Positions 34,424-42,911 of a stretch of 64,000 bases of DNA are shown here, piece after piece. The first letter of the stretch is position 1. The number at the start of each line of letters is the position of its first letter. Both the position numbers and the translations under genes were made by a program. The stretch is from Rhodopseudomonas palustris HaA2 (GTDB lineage: Bacteria; Pseudomonadota; Alphaproteobacteria; Rhizobiales; Xanthobacteraceae), in contig NC_007778.1 in NCBI RefSeq assembly GCF_000013365.1, positions 2,170,001-2,234,000 on the forward strand, given 5' to 3'. The notes beneath the pieces are model-generated. The model made no database searches and was not told where the DNA came from. It saw nothing but the letters and a program-made list of their open reading frames with translations.

Positions 34424-34858
34424 TCAGGCGCGTCGGCGCCGGAACGGCCAGTCCACAACGCCGGCGGCATACAGCGATGCCCAGATGATCAGCGGCTGCG
34501 CCGCGAGCCGCGGGCCGTGATACCACCAACTACTCGGCAGCCCCGGAATTTCGATGCCGTCTACCGCGTGCATGATATTCGCCGGCCACACGCACAGCGA
34601 ATACAGCGCGAGCGCGACGCCGGCCCACCAGCGTAGCGGCCGCGTCACCAGCGCAGCCGCGCCGGCGAATTCGCACAGGCCGGTGAGCAGGATCACCTGC
34701 GGTGCGAACTGCACCCAGCCGGGCGTCATCGCGAGCAGCTTGTCGGGCACGGCGAGATGCGCCACGCCGGCTGCGACGAAGAACGCAGCGAGGATCCAGC
34801 GCAAAACGGCGCGCCACGGATTCGACGAGTGGCCGCCGCTCTGCGCCGCCTCGCTCAT
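34424..34858 (-). CDS. DoxX family membrane protein
   Basis: The 144-residue protein has four membrane helices typical of the DoxX/DoxD family: AVLRWILAAFFVAAGVAHL, PQVILLTGLCEFAGAAALV, WWAGVALALYSLCVWPANI and AAQPLIIWASLYAAGVV. The conserved pattern GLCEFAGA and WPANIMHA fit. Proposed roles include quinol handling; unproven here. Its ATG overlaps the TGA of the SOUL gene by 4 nt (34855-34858), indicating translational coupling and possibly a shared haem or redox theme. Confidence 0.85.
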   Translation of the reverse strand: MSEAAQSGGHSSNPWRAVLRWILAAFFVAAGVAHLAVPDKLLAMTPGWVQFAPQVILLTGLCEFAGAAALVTRPLRWWAGVALALYSLCVWPANIMHAVDGIEIPGLPSSWWYHGPRLAAQPLIIWASLYAAGVVDWPFRRRRA

Positions 34859-35481
34859 CGCGCCGTCACCGTCACCGCGGCTTCGTTGCGGCGCAGAAAG
34901 GGAATCGTGAAGGGGGCGTCGTAGAACAGGCCGTAGGGCGCGCCGGCGGGCTGCCATCGCGAATGGTCCAGCGCCGCGATCAGTTGCCGCTGACGTTCGG
35001 CGAGGTCGCGGCCGGTCCAGGTGAAGCGCAGCGTCGCGATCGTTTCCTCGGGCACGGTGACGATCCTGACCCGGTCGTCGGCCGGCGTCGGCGCGGTATC
35101 GGGCGTGAGCGTCGCCGGCAGGAAGAACCGCATCCGGACGGCGCCGTTGTTGCGCTCGGTCTGCACCGGCGCGGTCATCGCGATTTTCTCGGACCGCGCG
35201 ACATCGACCGGCGTCGTCATGGCGACGCGCTCCGATTGTCCCGACGCGTTGCGATTGGCGCCGGCGATGTAGTTGAACAGTAGCCTGAAGGCCTGGCCGT
35301 CGGCGCGGTCCTCGCGATCGAGCGCGACCTCGGCGGCGACGCGCGGCGCATAGCGGCGGATTTCGACGGCGTCGGCGGGGCGGTCGAGCACCGTATAGGG
35401 CGGTTGTTCGTAGATCCGCAGCCCGAACACGCCGATCACGGATTCGAACACCAGCACGGTGTAGTACCAAATCGCCGACAT
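34855..35481 (-). CDS. SOUL family haem-binding-type protein
   Basis: The 208-residue protein of the SOUL/HBP family begins with one hydrophobic segment (about 3-22, WYYTVLVFESVIGVFGL). The SOUL core follows: YTVLDRPADAVEIRRYAPRVAAEV, FNYIAGANR, RVAMTTPV and KIAMTAPV, which is the family's repeated hydrophobic motif. SOUL proteins bind tetrapyrroles, but bacterial functions are not settled. Anchored in the inner membrane with the domain probably periplasmic. It is the first gene of a two-gene unit with DoxX. Confidence 0.9.
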   Translation of the reverse strand: MSAIWYYTVLVFESVIGVFGLRIYEQPPYTVLDRPADAVEIRRYAPRVAAEVALDREDRADGQAFRLLFNYIAGANRNASGQSERVAMTTPVDVARSEKIAMTAPVQTERNNGAVRMRFFLPATLTPDTAPTPADDRVRIVTVPEETIATLRFTWTGRDLAERQRQLIAALDHSRWQPAGAPYGLFYDAPFTIPFLRRNEAAVTVTAR

Positions 35482-35627
35482 GTACGTCCTCGCAGCGGGT
35501 GACCTGCAGCCTCAGCTAAGCACAGGGACGGCGATCACAAGAGCTGCGTGCGAGATCGGTTCCACATTGCGCGCCCGGCGTTCGGCGTTACGCTCGCACG
35601 CGAGCGTACCAATGTCGGAGGTCGAGC

Positions 35628-35894
35628 ATGTGCCGGAATATCAAGACGCTGTTCAACTTCGAGCCGCCGGCGACCGAGGATGAAATCCGCGCCTCGGCGC
35701 TGCAATTCGTCCGCAAGCTGTCGGGGTTCAACACGCCGTCGCAGGCCAACGCAGCGGCGTTCGCGCGCGCGGTCGACGACGTCGCCGATGTCGCGCGGAC
35801 GTTACTGGCGTCGCTGCAGACGCAGGCCGAGCCGCGCAACCGGGACGTCGAGGCAGAGAAGGCAAGAGAGCGCTCGCGCGCGCGATTCGGTTAG
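35628..35894 (+). CDS. DUF2277 family protein
   Basis: The 88-residue protein begins MCRNIKTLFNFEPPATEDEIRAS, the nearly invariant opening of DUF2277, and continues with ALQFVRKLSGFNTPSQAN and an Arg-rich tail. The fold is helical and the function unknown; it is widely conserved in bacteria, so the call is firm. The GTCGGAGGTCGAGC sequence upstream includes GGAGG. It converges with the collagen-like gene, the two stops lying about 15 nt apart. Confidence 0.92.
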   Translation: MCRNIKTLFNFEPPATEDEIRASALQFVRKLSGFNTPSQANAAAFARAVDDVADVARTLLASLQTQAEPRNRDVEAEKARERSRARFG

Positions 35895-35909
35895 CGCGCG
35901 CGGCTTCAC

Positions 35910-36569
35910 TCAATCCTTGTGCTTGCGCTTCTTCTTTTTCTTGCCGTCGGGCCGCTCGTCGTCGTCGTCGCGTTCATCGTCGTCGGCGTGCTCCGACTCG
36001 TCGAGCGCAGCTGCGACCTCGCGCTCGGCGGCTTCGCGTTCGATCGCTTCGCGCAGCTCCGTGGCCTCGCGCTCGGCGCGTTCGCGCGCCTCCTGTTCGC
36101 GCTTCGCCTTGTAGTCCTCATAGGCGTCGAAGATCAGGTGCAGCCAGGGCATCACCTGCTCGATCGAGGGGAGGGCGCCGGCAGGGCCGGGCTCGCCGCG
36201 CGGGCCCTGATCGCCGCGCAGTCCCTGTTCGCCACGGGGGCCCTGGTCGCCGCGGGGACCCTGCGGTCCCGGCTTGCCTTCGGGCCCAACTGGACCAGCC
36301 TTGCCGTCGGGGCCGGGCTTGCCTTGCGGGCCCTGCGGGCCCTGCGGGCCCGGTTTGCCGTCGGCGCCGGGCTTGCCCTGCGGGCCGGCCTTGCCTTGCG
36401 GACCGGGTTTGCCGACCGGCCCCGGCTTGCCGCGCGGGCCTTCCGGTCCCGGCCGTCCCGGATGTCCCTGCGGTCCGGGACGTCCCGGTTCGCCCGGACG
36501 TCCACGCGGTCCTTGCGGTCCCGGACGTCCACGGCGGGTTACTTCTGTATCGGCCACACGCGCCCCCAA
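35910..36569 (-). CDS. collagen-like (Gly-X-Y) protein without export signal
   Basis: The 219-residue protein has 39 uninterrupted Gly-X-Y triplets (residues 14-130), rich in GKPGPQ and GPRGDQ types. A short hydrophobic joint ([20 protein letters not shown]) follows, then a coiled-coil Glu/Arg helix (about 150-190) and an Asp-rich then Lys-rich end ([11 protein letters not shown]). No signal peptide or membrane segment is present. Collagen-like bacterial proteins usually form triple helices, here perhaps trimerised by the coiled coil. The start may be TTG 36569 (AGGAAT upstream) or GTG 36557. Role unknown. Confidence 0.8.
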   Translation of the reverse strand: MGARVADTEVTRRGRPGPQGPRGRPGEPGRPGPQGHPGRPGPEGPRGKPGPVGKPGPQGKAGPQGKPGADGKPGPQGPQGPQGKPGPDGKAGPVGPEGKPGPQGPRGDQGPRGEQGLRGDQGPRGEPGPAGALPSIEQVMPWLHLIFDAYEDYKAKREQEARERAEREATELREAIEREAAEREVAAALDESEHADDDERDDDDERPDGKKKKKRKHKD

Positions 36570-36613
36570 ACGATTCCTATCCCCCCACCTTTAGCAGAGG
36601 TGAGGTGACGGCT

Positions 36614-37795
36614 TCAATTCGGCGCTGCGCTGTTCCAGACGACCGGCAGATTGAGCAATCCGCGAAACGCCCAGCCGCCGATCCGCACCGGCTCGCGCGG
36701 ATCGAGCCGCAGATCCGTCAGCCGCGCGAACACGCCCGGCAGCGCGACGTCGGCGACCATCGCGCGGGAGGCGAAGGCGCCGGCGCAATAATGCGGCCCG
36801 GCACCGAAGGCGATGCTCTTGGCGTGATCGCGGCCGACGTCGAACACATCCGGATCGCTGAAGCAGGCCTCGTCGCGATTGGCCGAGCCGAACATGAAGA
36901 ACACCCGGTCCTCCGGCTCGAAATCGACGCCGCGATAATGGAACGGCTGCGCCACGCGGCGCGGCGACATCCCGATCGGCGCGATCCAGCGGGCGTATTC
37001 CTCGAACACGTCGAGCCAGCTGGCTTCGCCCGCGACCACCCGGGCGTATTCCGACGGATGGGTCAGCAGCGCCCAGACGCAGCCCGAGATCGCGTCGCGC
37101 GGCTCGTTCTGTCCGCCGGAGATCGCGAGCTTGATATTGGCGCGGATCGAATCCATCGCCATGCCGGCAGCGATCAGCACGCTCAGCATCGAGTGGTCGG
37201 GATGCTTGCGCACCACCGGGGCCATGTCGTCGATCGCGGCGTCGATTCCCGCGGTCGCGGCGTGACAACGATCCTCCACCGCTCGGTCGCCGGTGTAGTT
37301 GGCGATGCCGTCGATCATCGCCTGCGACCACGCATCCATCTCGTGATAGCTGATATTGGTGAGGCCGGTGACGTCTTTGAGACATTCGCCCGACAGCGGC
37401 AGCGCGAACGCCTTGACCAGATCGGCGGCGCCCCGCGGCGCGAGATCCTCGAGGATGCGATCGGCGTGGGCCTGAAACTGCTTGCGCCAGACCTCCTTCA
37501 CGGTGCGCGGCGACACCGCGGGAAACATCGCGGTGCGTTCGGCGAGGTGCGCGTCGCCGTCCTTGCGCATCATGTTGTGGCCCATCAGCCGGTTCATCAA
37601 ACCGGCTGGCTGATGCGACGAGAACACGTCGATGCGCTTCTCGTTGACGAAGATGTCGTCGCGCCGGGTGAAGATGGTCGAGCCGAGCTGCGGCACGAAG
37701 GCGATCGGCGCTTGCGCGCGCATCTTCGCCAAGGCCGGATAGGGATCGGCCCAGAACGCGGCGACATTGATCTCGAAGTGGGGAGCGTTGCTCAT
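36614..37795 (-). CDS. cytochrome P450
   Basis: The 393-residue soluble P450 shows the haem-thiolate loop FGAGPHYCAGAFASR with Cys337 and the ExxR helix region EYARWIAPIGMSPRR. The I-helix motif reads SGGQNEPRD, where the usual A-G-x-[DE]-T has no Thr, an unusual oxygen-activation loop. Such bacterial P450s oxidise small hydrophobic molecules and need a ferredoxin partner; none is encoded nearby. The start ATG 37795 gives the typical short soluble N-terminus; a further in-frame ATG at 37840 lacks support. Confidence 0.9.
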   Translation of the reverse strand: MSNAPHFEINVAAFWADPYPALAKMRAQAPIAFVPQLGSTIFTRRDDIFVNEKRIDVFSSHQPAGLMNRLMGHNMMRKDGDAHLAERTAMFPAVSPRTVKEVWRKQFQAHADRILEDLAPRGAADLVKAFALPLSGECLKDVTGLTNISYHEMDAWSQAMIDGIANYTGDRAVEDRCHAATAGIDAAIDDMAPVVRKHPDHSMLSVLIAAGMAMDSIRANIKLAISGGQNEPRDAISGCVWALLTHPSEYARVVAGEASWLDVFEEYARWIAPIGMSPRRVAQPFHYRGVDFEPEDRVFFMFGSANRDEACFSDPDVFDVGRDHAKSIAFGAGPHYCAGAFASRAMVADVALPGVFARLTDLRLDPREPVRIGGWAFRGLLNLPVVWNSAAPN

Positions 37796-37970
37796 GCGAT
37801 GATCTGCTGCAGTGCGGGAGAAGTTGCGAGGCGACTGCAAGCGTGATGAACCGGGCTGCGGCTGTCAAATACAAATGCTCGTGCCGACGGCGTGATCCAT
37901 GTCGCCCATTGTTCGAAGGGGATCGGTTTCACCGATTGCGGAGCACATATTTCAAACTCGGAGAATTGCC

Positions 37971-38315
37971 ATGGAAGCGAAAGACGTCGCAACGATGAAT
38001 GCGTTGCCCCAAGCGAGTTCGTGCCGGCTGATCGACTTCGACGAAGTCGTCGTGGTCCCCGGGTTCGTACCCAAGACCTTCATCCTGATCGTCAGCGGCA
38101 CCAAACCGTGGGTCACGATGACGGTCGAACTTCGGCCGCTGGTCTACATTCGACAGCCGGAATACTGGGGAATCGAAGTTGTGGGCTGTCAAAGCGGAAT
38201 CGGATTGCCGCAGACGGCGCCGTACTCCGTCACCCTGGATATCACCTCGGTGCTCGGGACAAAGGGGATCGAGGTGATCGGCGCGACGGGAAAAAAGAAG
38301 GTCGACGTTTCGTAG
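37971..38315 (+). CDS. hypothetical protein, beta-rich
   Basis: The 114-residue soluble protein starts MEAKDVATMNALPQ after GGAG at 37960. It is rich in predicted strands (FDEVVVVPGFVPKTFILIVSG, WVTMTVELRPLVYI, WGIEVVGCQ). No signal, membrane segment or cofactor motif was seen. It sits between the P450 gene, from which it diverges, and the zinc-ribbon membrane gene, with which it converges. Family not recognised. The frame is supported by GC-rich third positions and the ribosome site. Confidence 0.7.
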   Translation: MEAKDVATMNALPQASSCRLIDFDEVVVVPGFVPKTFILIVSGTKPWVTMTVELRPLVYIRQPEYWGIEVVGCQSGIGLPQTAPYSVTLDITSVLGTKGIEVIGATGKKKVDVS

Positions 38316-38358
38316 CAGGCCGCGACGGGCCGTTGCAATCCCGACGGCTCGTTCGCTA

Positions 38359-39384
38359 CTACTCGGCCGCGTCGCTGCGCGACGGTGCCGCGGCCGGAGC
38401 GCTGCTTGCGGGCAGGAACACCAGGCCGTCGTCCTTGCGGCAGATGCCGTAGGTGCCGGCGCTGTTCGAGGTCAGCACGATCGCCGGCTCGCTGCAGGTC
38501 TCGCACACCAGGCTGCCGGCGGCGTTGAAATGGCCGGGCAGGCGGTCCTGCTTGCTGATCAGCGTGCATTCCTGCCCGAGCGGATCGATCGAGACCTTGG
38601 CGCCGCAAGAGAAGCAGAACCGCGTCTCCGAATGCTGCTTGCCCTGGTCGATATTCGCCGGGATCTTGCTGGCGCAGACCGGGCAGCTCACCGACACCGC
38701 GCGGGTGAATTGCGAGGCGCCGGGCATCCGCAGGAAAATGCCGCCGGTGGTCGAGCGGTGGGCGTGGAAGCGCTGGCCGCAATGCTGGCAGGTCGGCTTG
38801 GCGCTGTCGCCGGGGAGGCTGCCGATCTGGAATTCGACCGGCTTCTTGCAGGCCGGGCAGTTCTCGGTCTCGGTGGCGAGCTTGCGCTCCGGGGCGCGGG
38901 CGTCGGTGATATGCGCCTCGATATGCAGCGTGTCGCGTGCGGTCAGCATCTCGATCACGTCGAACGGCAATTGCCGGCCGGTGATCTCACCGATCTCGTG
39001 GGTGACGCCGATCAGATTGTCGATGCACTGTTCGATCTGGGCGAGATACACCGCGGAGGGCAGCGACTCGTCGCGGCCACCCTTGACCGATTTGTGGATC
39101 TGGCTGATCGAGGTCTCGAGCTGGCGCGCCAGCACGTTGAGATGGGCGGCGGTGCGCGCTTCGGCGGCGCGCTGGCGCACCGTCCACACGATGGCGAGGG
39201 TGGTGAGGCTGGCGCCGCAGATCGCCGAGACCTGGCCCCAGAACCAGACCCAGCCGGTCTGGGTGCCGAGCGCGAAGCCGAGCACGATCATGAACAGACC
39301 GGTGCAGGCGGCGATGGTCTCGACCGGATGGGCCGAGAACACTCTCATGAAAGCTTTGCGCAGCACCGCTAATCCCCACATCAT
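38359..39384 (-). CDS. membrane protein with several zinc-ribbon Cys pairs
   Basis: A roughly 341-residue protein has two N-terminal membrane helices (about 20-40 and 45-70, TIAACTGLFMIVLGFALG and VWFWGQVSAICGASLTTLAIVW). A helical linker with the Gln/Glu-rich IEQCIDNLIGVTHEIGEITG follows, then at least three CxxC pairs or quartets (CPACKKP..CQHCGQ; CPVCASK..CFSCGAK; CETCSEP). These suggest stacked zinc ribbons. Start probably ATG 39384, though an earlier GTG at 39474 stays open. Family not recognised. It could be a membrane-tethered nucleic-acid or protein adaptor; unproven. Confidence 0.7.
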   Translation of the reverse strand: MMWGLAVLRKAFMRVFSAHPVETIAACTGLFMIVLGFALGTQTGWVWFWGQVSAICGASLTTLAIVWTVRQRAAEARTAAHLNVLARQLETSISQIHKSVKGGRDESLPSAVYLAQIEQCIDNLIGVTHEIGEITGRQLPFDVIEMLTARDTLHIEAHITDARAPERKLATETENCPACKKPVEFQIGSLPGDSAKPTCQHCGQRFHAHRSTTGGIFLRMPGASQFTRAVSVSCPVCASKIPANIDQGKQHSETRFCFSCGAKVSIDPLGQECTLISKQDRLPGHFNAAGSLVCETCSEPAIVLTSNSAGTYGICRKDDGLVFLPASSAPAAAPSRSDAAE

Positions 39385-40211
39385 GGTTGCCAGCCTACCG
39401 CCAAACAACCGCCGCCGAAAGCCGGACCTGTGGCGGAGCATGGGTTTTACCCACCGATCATGGCCATCGGGCACGCGAAAATGGTTGAGCGCAGCGAGCG
39501 ACTTTGACCGGTATCAAGGACGAAACGGTACCGACGTCCGCGGTGTCGCGATGCGCGATTCGACCAGCCAACAGCCACGCGCCATCCGTCTCGCGGCTCA
39601 CTGAGCCCGAGTTGTGCACCCGTCGCTGTCACAGCGAGGGGTGGGGGCGCGCCGGTCGGCGCGGGTTGGTGGTGGTTCTCGCGATGACTTGCGAAGTCAT
39701 CGCGCAACGCCGTCTCGGCGCGCCCACCGCGGCGCTTTTTTGTCTTCGGGCCCGTGCTTCCGTTGACAGGCAAGGGTAATGAAACCCCACGGTCCGGCGG
39801 ATTTCGCCGCCTTCGCCTGCCCCCGTGCAGCGAACTAACAAGTCGCAGAGCCTCGTAGTAGGCCCGGACGGGTCCCCGAAGCCTCCCGGACGTGTGCTTG
39901 CGAGGCACAGCGCGCAGGACGCCGCGTCCGCCCGACTTCGCCGACAAGTGTCGGCTTCGCCGGGCCATCGTTCCGGGCTGGTTACCCAACCCGCCGATCT
40001 GTCCCGCTTGTACGACGCCTCGCGAAGCGCCCCTCACGGACAGGACGGTGCGGATTATAATCTCAATAGGATTATTGTCAAGTGGCGCTCTGGCGCAACG
40101 CGGCGACGATCGCGCCTCGCGATCGGCCGGGCGACCGCGGATGGCCGTCACGACCCATGAGCAGGTGCGCGTCGCGATTGTGTCCGACGGCCGTGATGGC
40201 CGCCGGCGGCG
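39385..40211. other. long intergenic region with structured sequence
   Basis: An 827-base gap between the zinc-ribbon membrane gene and the porin-like gene. Open frames exist on both strands, including a 235-codon one on minus, but without ribosome sites or domain sense. The stretch 39620-39741 is highly structured and is listed as a candidate ncRNA. From 39742 to 40200 there are GC-rich hairpins and no gene I can support. Confidence 0.5.
39620..39741 (+). ncRNA. candidate structured RNA with terminator
   Basis: Nested pairing is visible. TCGCTG-TCA-CAGCGA is a short hairpin (39623-39637). GGTGGGGGCGCGCCG (39640-39654) can pair with CGGCGCGCCCACC (39716-39728). Between them lies a perfect 11-bp hairpin CGCGATGACTT-GCG-AAGTCATCGCG (39680-39704). 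GGCGC then TTTTTT (39736-39741) closes it like an intrinsic terminator. No promoter was recognised, and a palindromic repeat element remains an alternative. Confidence 0.35.
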
Positions 40212-40976
40212 TCAGAACCGATAGTTCACGCCGGCCTTCACCAGGCTCACGCTGGTCTTGACGTCGAAATTCGACGTGCTGCCGCCGTCCGCCAGATTGG
40301 TGAAGGTATAGGTCCTGGTGCCGAAATCCATGTAGTTGTATTCGCCGAACACCGACCAATGCGGCGCGAACGCCCATTCGAGACCGACGCCGACCGTCCA
40401 GCCGGCGCGGGTGGTGGTGACGTCGCTGAATGGGACGATGCCGGCGGCGCCGAAATCGGCGAAGCCGCCATGGACACTGTGAATCCAGGCGGCGCCGCCC
40501 TTGCCGTAGGCCAGCAAATTGCCGAAGGCATAGCCGACCCGGCCGGTCGCGGTCGCGTACCAGTCGGTCTTGGCCTGGGTGTGAACCTGCGCGCCGGGAA
40601 CGAGAAGGCTGGCGGTGACGGTATCGACCTTGGCGCTGGTCCAGGAGAAATCGCCGGCGATGCCGATCACCCAGTTCTGGATCTGGTAATTGTAGCCGGC
40701 CTGCACGCCGCCGAGGAAGCCGCTGTGATCGATCGGGTACGAGGTGCCGAGCGGATCGATCAGATTGATCGACGTGCTGCTGACGAAGGTGGCGGTCTCG
40801 TCGACCCAGCCGCCGCCGAGATGGCCGCCGACATAGAGGCCGGTCCAGCTGGGGGAGGGCGCGTAGGGCACCGCCTTCACGGGCGCCTTCATGGCCATGT
40901 CGGCCGCGAGCGCCATCGAGCTGCCGAGCCCGCAGGCGACGACGAGGACGGCGAAACCGTAGCCAAGCTGAGCCAT
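40212..40976 (-). CDS. outer-membrane beta-barrel (porin-like) protein
   Basis: The 254-residue exported protein has a signal peptide (about 1-25, ends ALAADMAMKAP) followed by an eight-strand barrel of the OmpA-like/Omp25/RopB class. SWTGLYVGGHLGGGWVDE opens the first strand, then repeated amphipathic strands, closing with VSLVKAGVNYRF ending in Phe, the usual BamA recognition residue. It acts in the outer membrane, structural rather than enzymatic. The start at ATG 40976 is clear; GGAGATCG lies upstream. Confidence 0.92.
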   Translation of the reverse strand: MAQLGYGFAVLVVACGLGSSMALAADMAMKAPVKAVPYAPSPSWTGLYVGGHLGGGWVDETATFVSSTSINLIDPLGTSYPIDHSGFLGGVQAGYNYQIQNWVIGIAGDFSWTSAKVDTVTASLLVPGAQVHTQAKTDWYATATGRVGYAFGNLLAYGKGGAAWIHSVHGGFADFGAAGIVPFSDVTTTRAGWTVGVGLEWAFAPHWSVFGEYNYMDFGTRTYTFTNLADGGSTSNFDVKTSVSLVKAGVNYRF

Positions 40977-41272
40977 TGAAAATCGATCTCCATCGAGTAT
41001 GTGCGAAAGAGAACACAGTAACGGGTTCCACCCAAGACGTTTATAGTGAACTACGTGCGTTTCCGGGGCATTGTTGCTGCGATGCCACATCGTTGCCGTC
41101 GCCGCCTGCAGGGACATCTCCGTGCCGCGCCGAACGAGCGGCGCCTCATGTTGTTGCGCCGATCGTGCGTTGCGGCATTGCCTGGTCTGCTATGGTCGCG
41201 GCATCGAATCGCCGCGCTGTTGGCGCGCGACGGCCGGCTGCGAGGCCGCGCGCCGATTGGGAGGAGACAACC

Positions 41273-41701
41273 ATGCGTCGACTGTTCGGAATTGCGTTTG
41301 CCCTGATCCTGGCCGCGACCGCCGGCGCCGGCGCGGCGCGCGCCGCGGAGGGCCGGATCGCGCTCACCATCTTCAAGGGCGGCTGGATCATCGGCGGCTC
41401 GGGCGGCTCCGGCACGTTGAGCTTCAACGGCCGTCGCTACCCGCTGTCGATCGGCGGGCTGTCCTACGGGCTGGTGTTCGGCGGCTCCAAGGCCGAACTG
41501 GTCGGCCGCGTCAGCAACATCCGCAGCGCCAGCGACGTCGCCGGCATCTACGGCGCCGCCGGGGCGGGCGCCGCGATCGGCGTCGGCGCCCGCGCCATCG
41601 TGCTGCGCAACGAGAAGGGCGCCGTGCTCGAACTGTCCGGACGCCAAGTCGGCCTGATCGCCAACCTCGACCTCAGCGGTCTGGCGATCGGGCTGCGCTA
41701 G
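41273..41701 (+). CDS. exported Gly-rich protein, unknown function
   Basis: The 142-residue exported protein has a signal peptide (MRRLFGIAFALILAATAGAGAARA, cleaved near ARA-AE). The mature part is Gly/Ile-rich with repeated short strands (TIFKGGWIIGGSGGSGTLSF, YPLSIGGLSYGLVFGGSKAEL, GRQVGLIANLDLSGL). This suggests a small beta structure in the periplasm or outer membrane. GAGGAGA precedes the ATG at 41273. The family was not recognised with confidence. It diverges from the porin-like gene. Confidence 0.8.
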   Translation: MRRLFGIAFALILAATAGAGAARAAEGRIALTIFKGGWIIGGSGGSGTLSFNGRRYPLSIGGLSYGLVFGGSKAELVGRVSNIRSASDVAGIYGAAGAGAAIGVGARAIVLRNEKGAVLELSGRQVGLIANLDLSGLAIGLR

Positions 41702-41766
41702 GCGAGGCGCGGCGGAACGCAGGCGAGCGCATACTGGGGCGGGCGCTAGCGTGGCAGGGGGCATCG

Positions 41767-42207
41767 TCACGCCGCGGTGCCTCGCAATTCGGCGAGCCGC
41801 GCATCCTGCACGATGATCGCATCGTAGATGGCGAACGCCTCCGCGGCGAGCGGGGTGCCGATCACCTCGGCGCGCAGCAGCGTTCGCGTTACCAGACGAT
41901 CGAGCCCGCCGCGTATCGCGGCGTCCTGCACCATCACCCCGTCCGGGTTCACGACGTGATGCAGCCGCACCACGCAACGATCCGCCGCGCTGGTGCCGTC
42001 GCCCCAGCGGCCGATGATCAGGTCGAGATCGGCGCCGACCTCGGCGACGTGGCCGACGCTCCAGTGCACGTAGTACGCGGCGAGGCCTGCATCGTCGGTC
42101 GACACGGTGCCCCACACACAGCGGCTGACTCTGCCGCAGCAGGCGCAACGGCCGGTGACATGGTCGCCCTCCGGCGTCACGATCAGGGCGGTGGCGGCGT
42201 TGCTCAT
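41767..42207 (-). CDS. hypothetical protein with CxCC motif
   Basis: The 146-residue soluble protein has an N-terminal Cys motif (CACCGRVSRCVWG, about residues 18-30) that could hold a metal. YYVHWSVGHVAEVGADLDLIIGRWGDGTS follows in the middle. The DUF2314 gene upstream overlaps it by 4 nt (ATGA, 42204-42207), so the two are coupled. Start ATG 42207 is set by that overlap; the open frame to 42300 lies inside DUF2314. Family not recognised; a metal- or nucleotide-binding role is a guess only. Confidence 0.75.
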   Translation of the reverse strand: MSNAATALIVTPEGDHVTGRCACCGRVSRCVWGTVSTDDAGLAAYYVHWSVGHVAEVGADLDLIIGRWGDGTSAADRCVVRLHHVVNPDGVMVQDAAIRGGLDRLVTRTLLRAEVIGTPLAAEAFAIYDAIIVQDARLAELRGTAA

Positions 42208-42734
42208 CGCGGCGCTGCGGATGGTGCGTCGTCGCAATCGAGGCCGAATTGCTCGCGGGCGATGCGGCGGTCCTCCGGCACCGAGGCGGTCATGGCGCAC
42301 AGCGTAGCGTTGCCGATCATCCGGTCGCCTTCGAGATAGAGCCAGTCGGCGATCTCGTCGCGCTTGAACACCAGATAGCCGCCGCGTTTCAGGTTTGGCA
42401 CCAGCCGCGGCTCGTTATCGACCACGCCGATGAAATCGTCGCCCTGGTTCGCGAAGCGCGTGACCCACAGGAATTCGCTGCGGCCATCGGTGAGCCTGAC
42501 CTCCACCTTCAGCGCGAAGGCGCGCTGGTTGATCCGCGGGCGCGCGGCCTTTGCCAGGAAGTCGGGCAGGGCGGCGCGGGCCTTGGCGATCGCCGCCTGC
42601 ATCACCGGGTCGTCGTCGGGCACGTAGCGAAGTTCGTCGCGCTCGACCCGCTCGAGCAAATTGCCCGCACCGGCAGGCGGGAGGGCCGAGAGCAGCAGCC
42701 CGACGGCCGCCAGCGCAAAAGTCCGGCGCGTCAT
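42204..42734 (-). CDS. exported DUF2314 domain protein, copy 1
   Basis: The 176-residue protein has a signal peptide (MTRRTFALAAVGLLLSALPPAGAG) followed by a DUF2314 domain: PVMQAAIAKARAALPDFLAKA, FALKVEVRLTDGRSEFLWV, GDDFIGVVDNEPRLV and ADWLYLEGDRMIGNATLCAM. DUF2314 function is unknown. RBS GGAGG precedes the ATG at 42734. It ends 4 nt into the CxCC gene. A paralogue is encoded at 44683-45177, and both keep a Cys near the end. Confidence 0.88.
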   Translation of the reverse strand: MTRRTFALAAVGLLLSALPPAGAGNLLERVERDELRYVPDDDPVMQAAIAKARAALPDFLAKAARPRINQRAFALKVEVRLTDGRSEFLWVTRFANQGDDFIGVVDNEPRLVPNLKRGGYLVFKRDEIADWLYLEGDRMIGNATLCAMTASVPEDRRIAREQFGLDCDDAPSAAPR

Positions 42735-42911
42735 GGCGCCCTCCAGAAACAAGCAACAACAAATGCATCAAGGAACTGCTGCTATTTTGTTTCCGATTTG
42801 TTCCTGTCGTCAAGTCGGTCATTCCCCGGACTTCTTGATACCGGGCCGGTTGCCTCGCCGGTCGTGGCTGGCTACAGCAAGTCGCAATCAGAAGCAGGTT
42901 GGGGCGTGCTC

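Noticed and set aside
39447-40151. A 235-codon minus-strand frame in the long gap
   Set aside because: No ribosome site, Arg/Gly-biased composition and no recognisable fold; it overlaps the hairpin-rich stretch.
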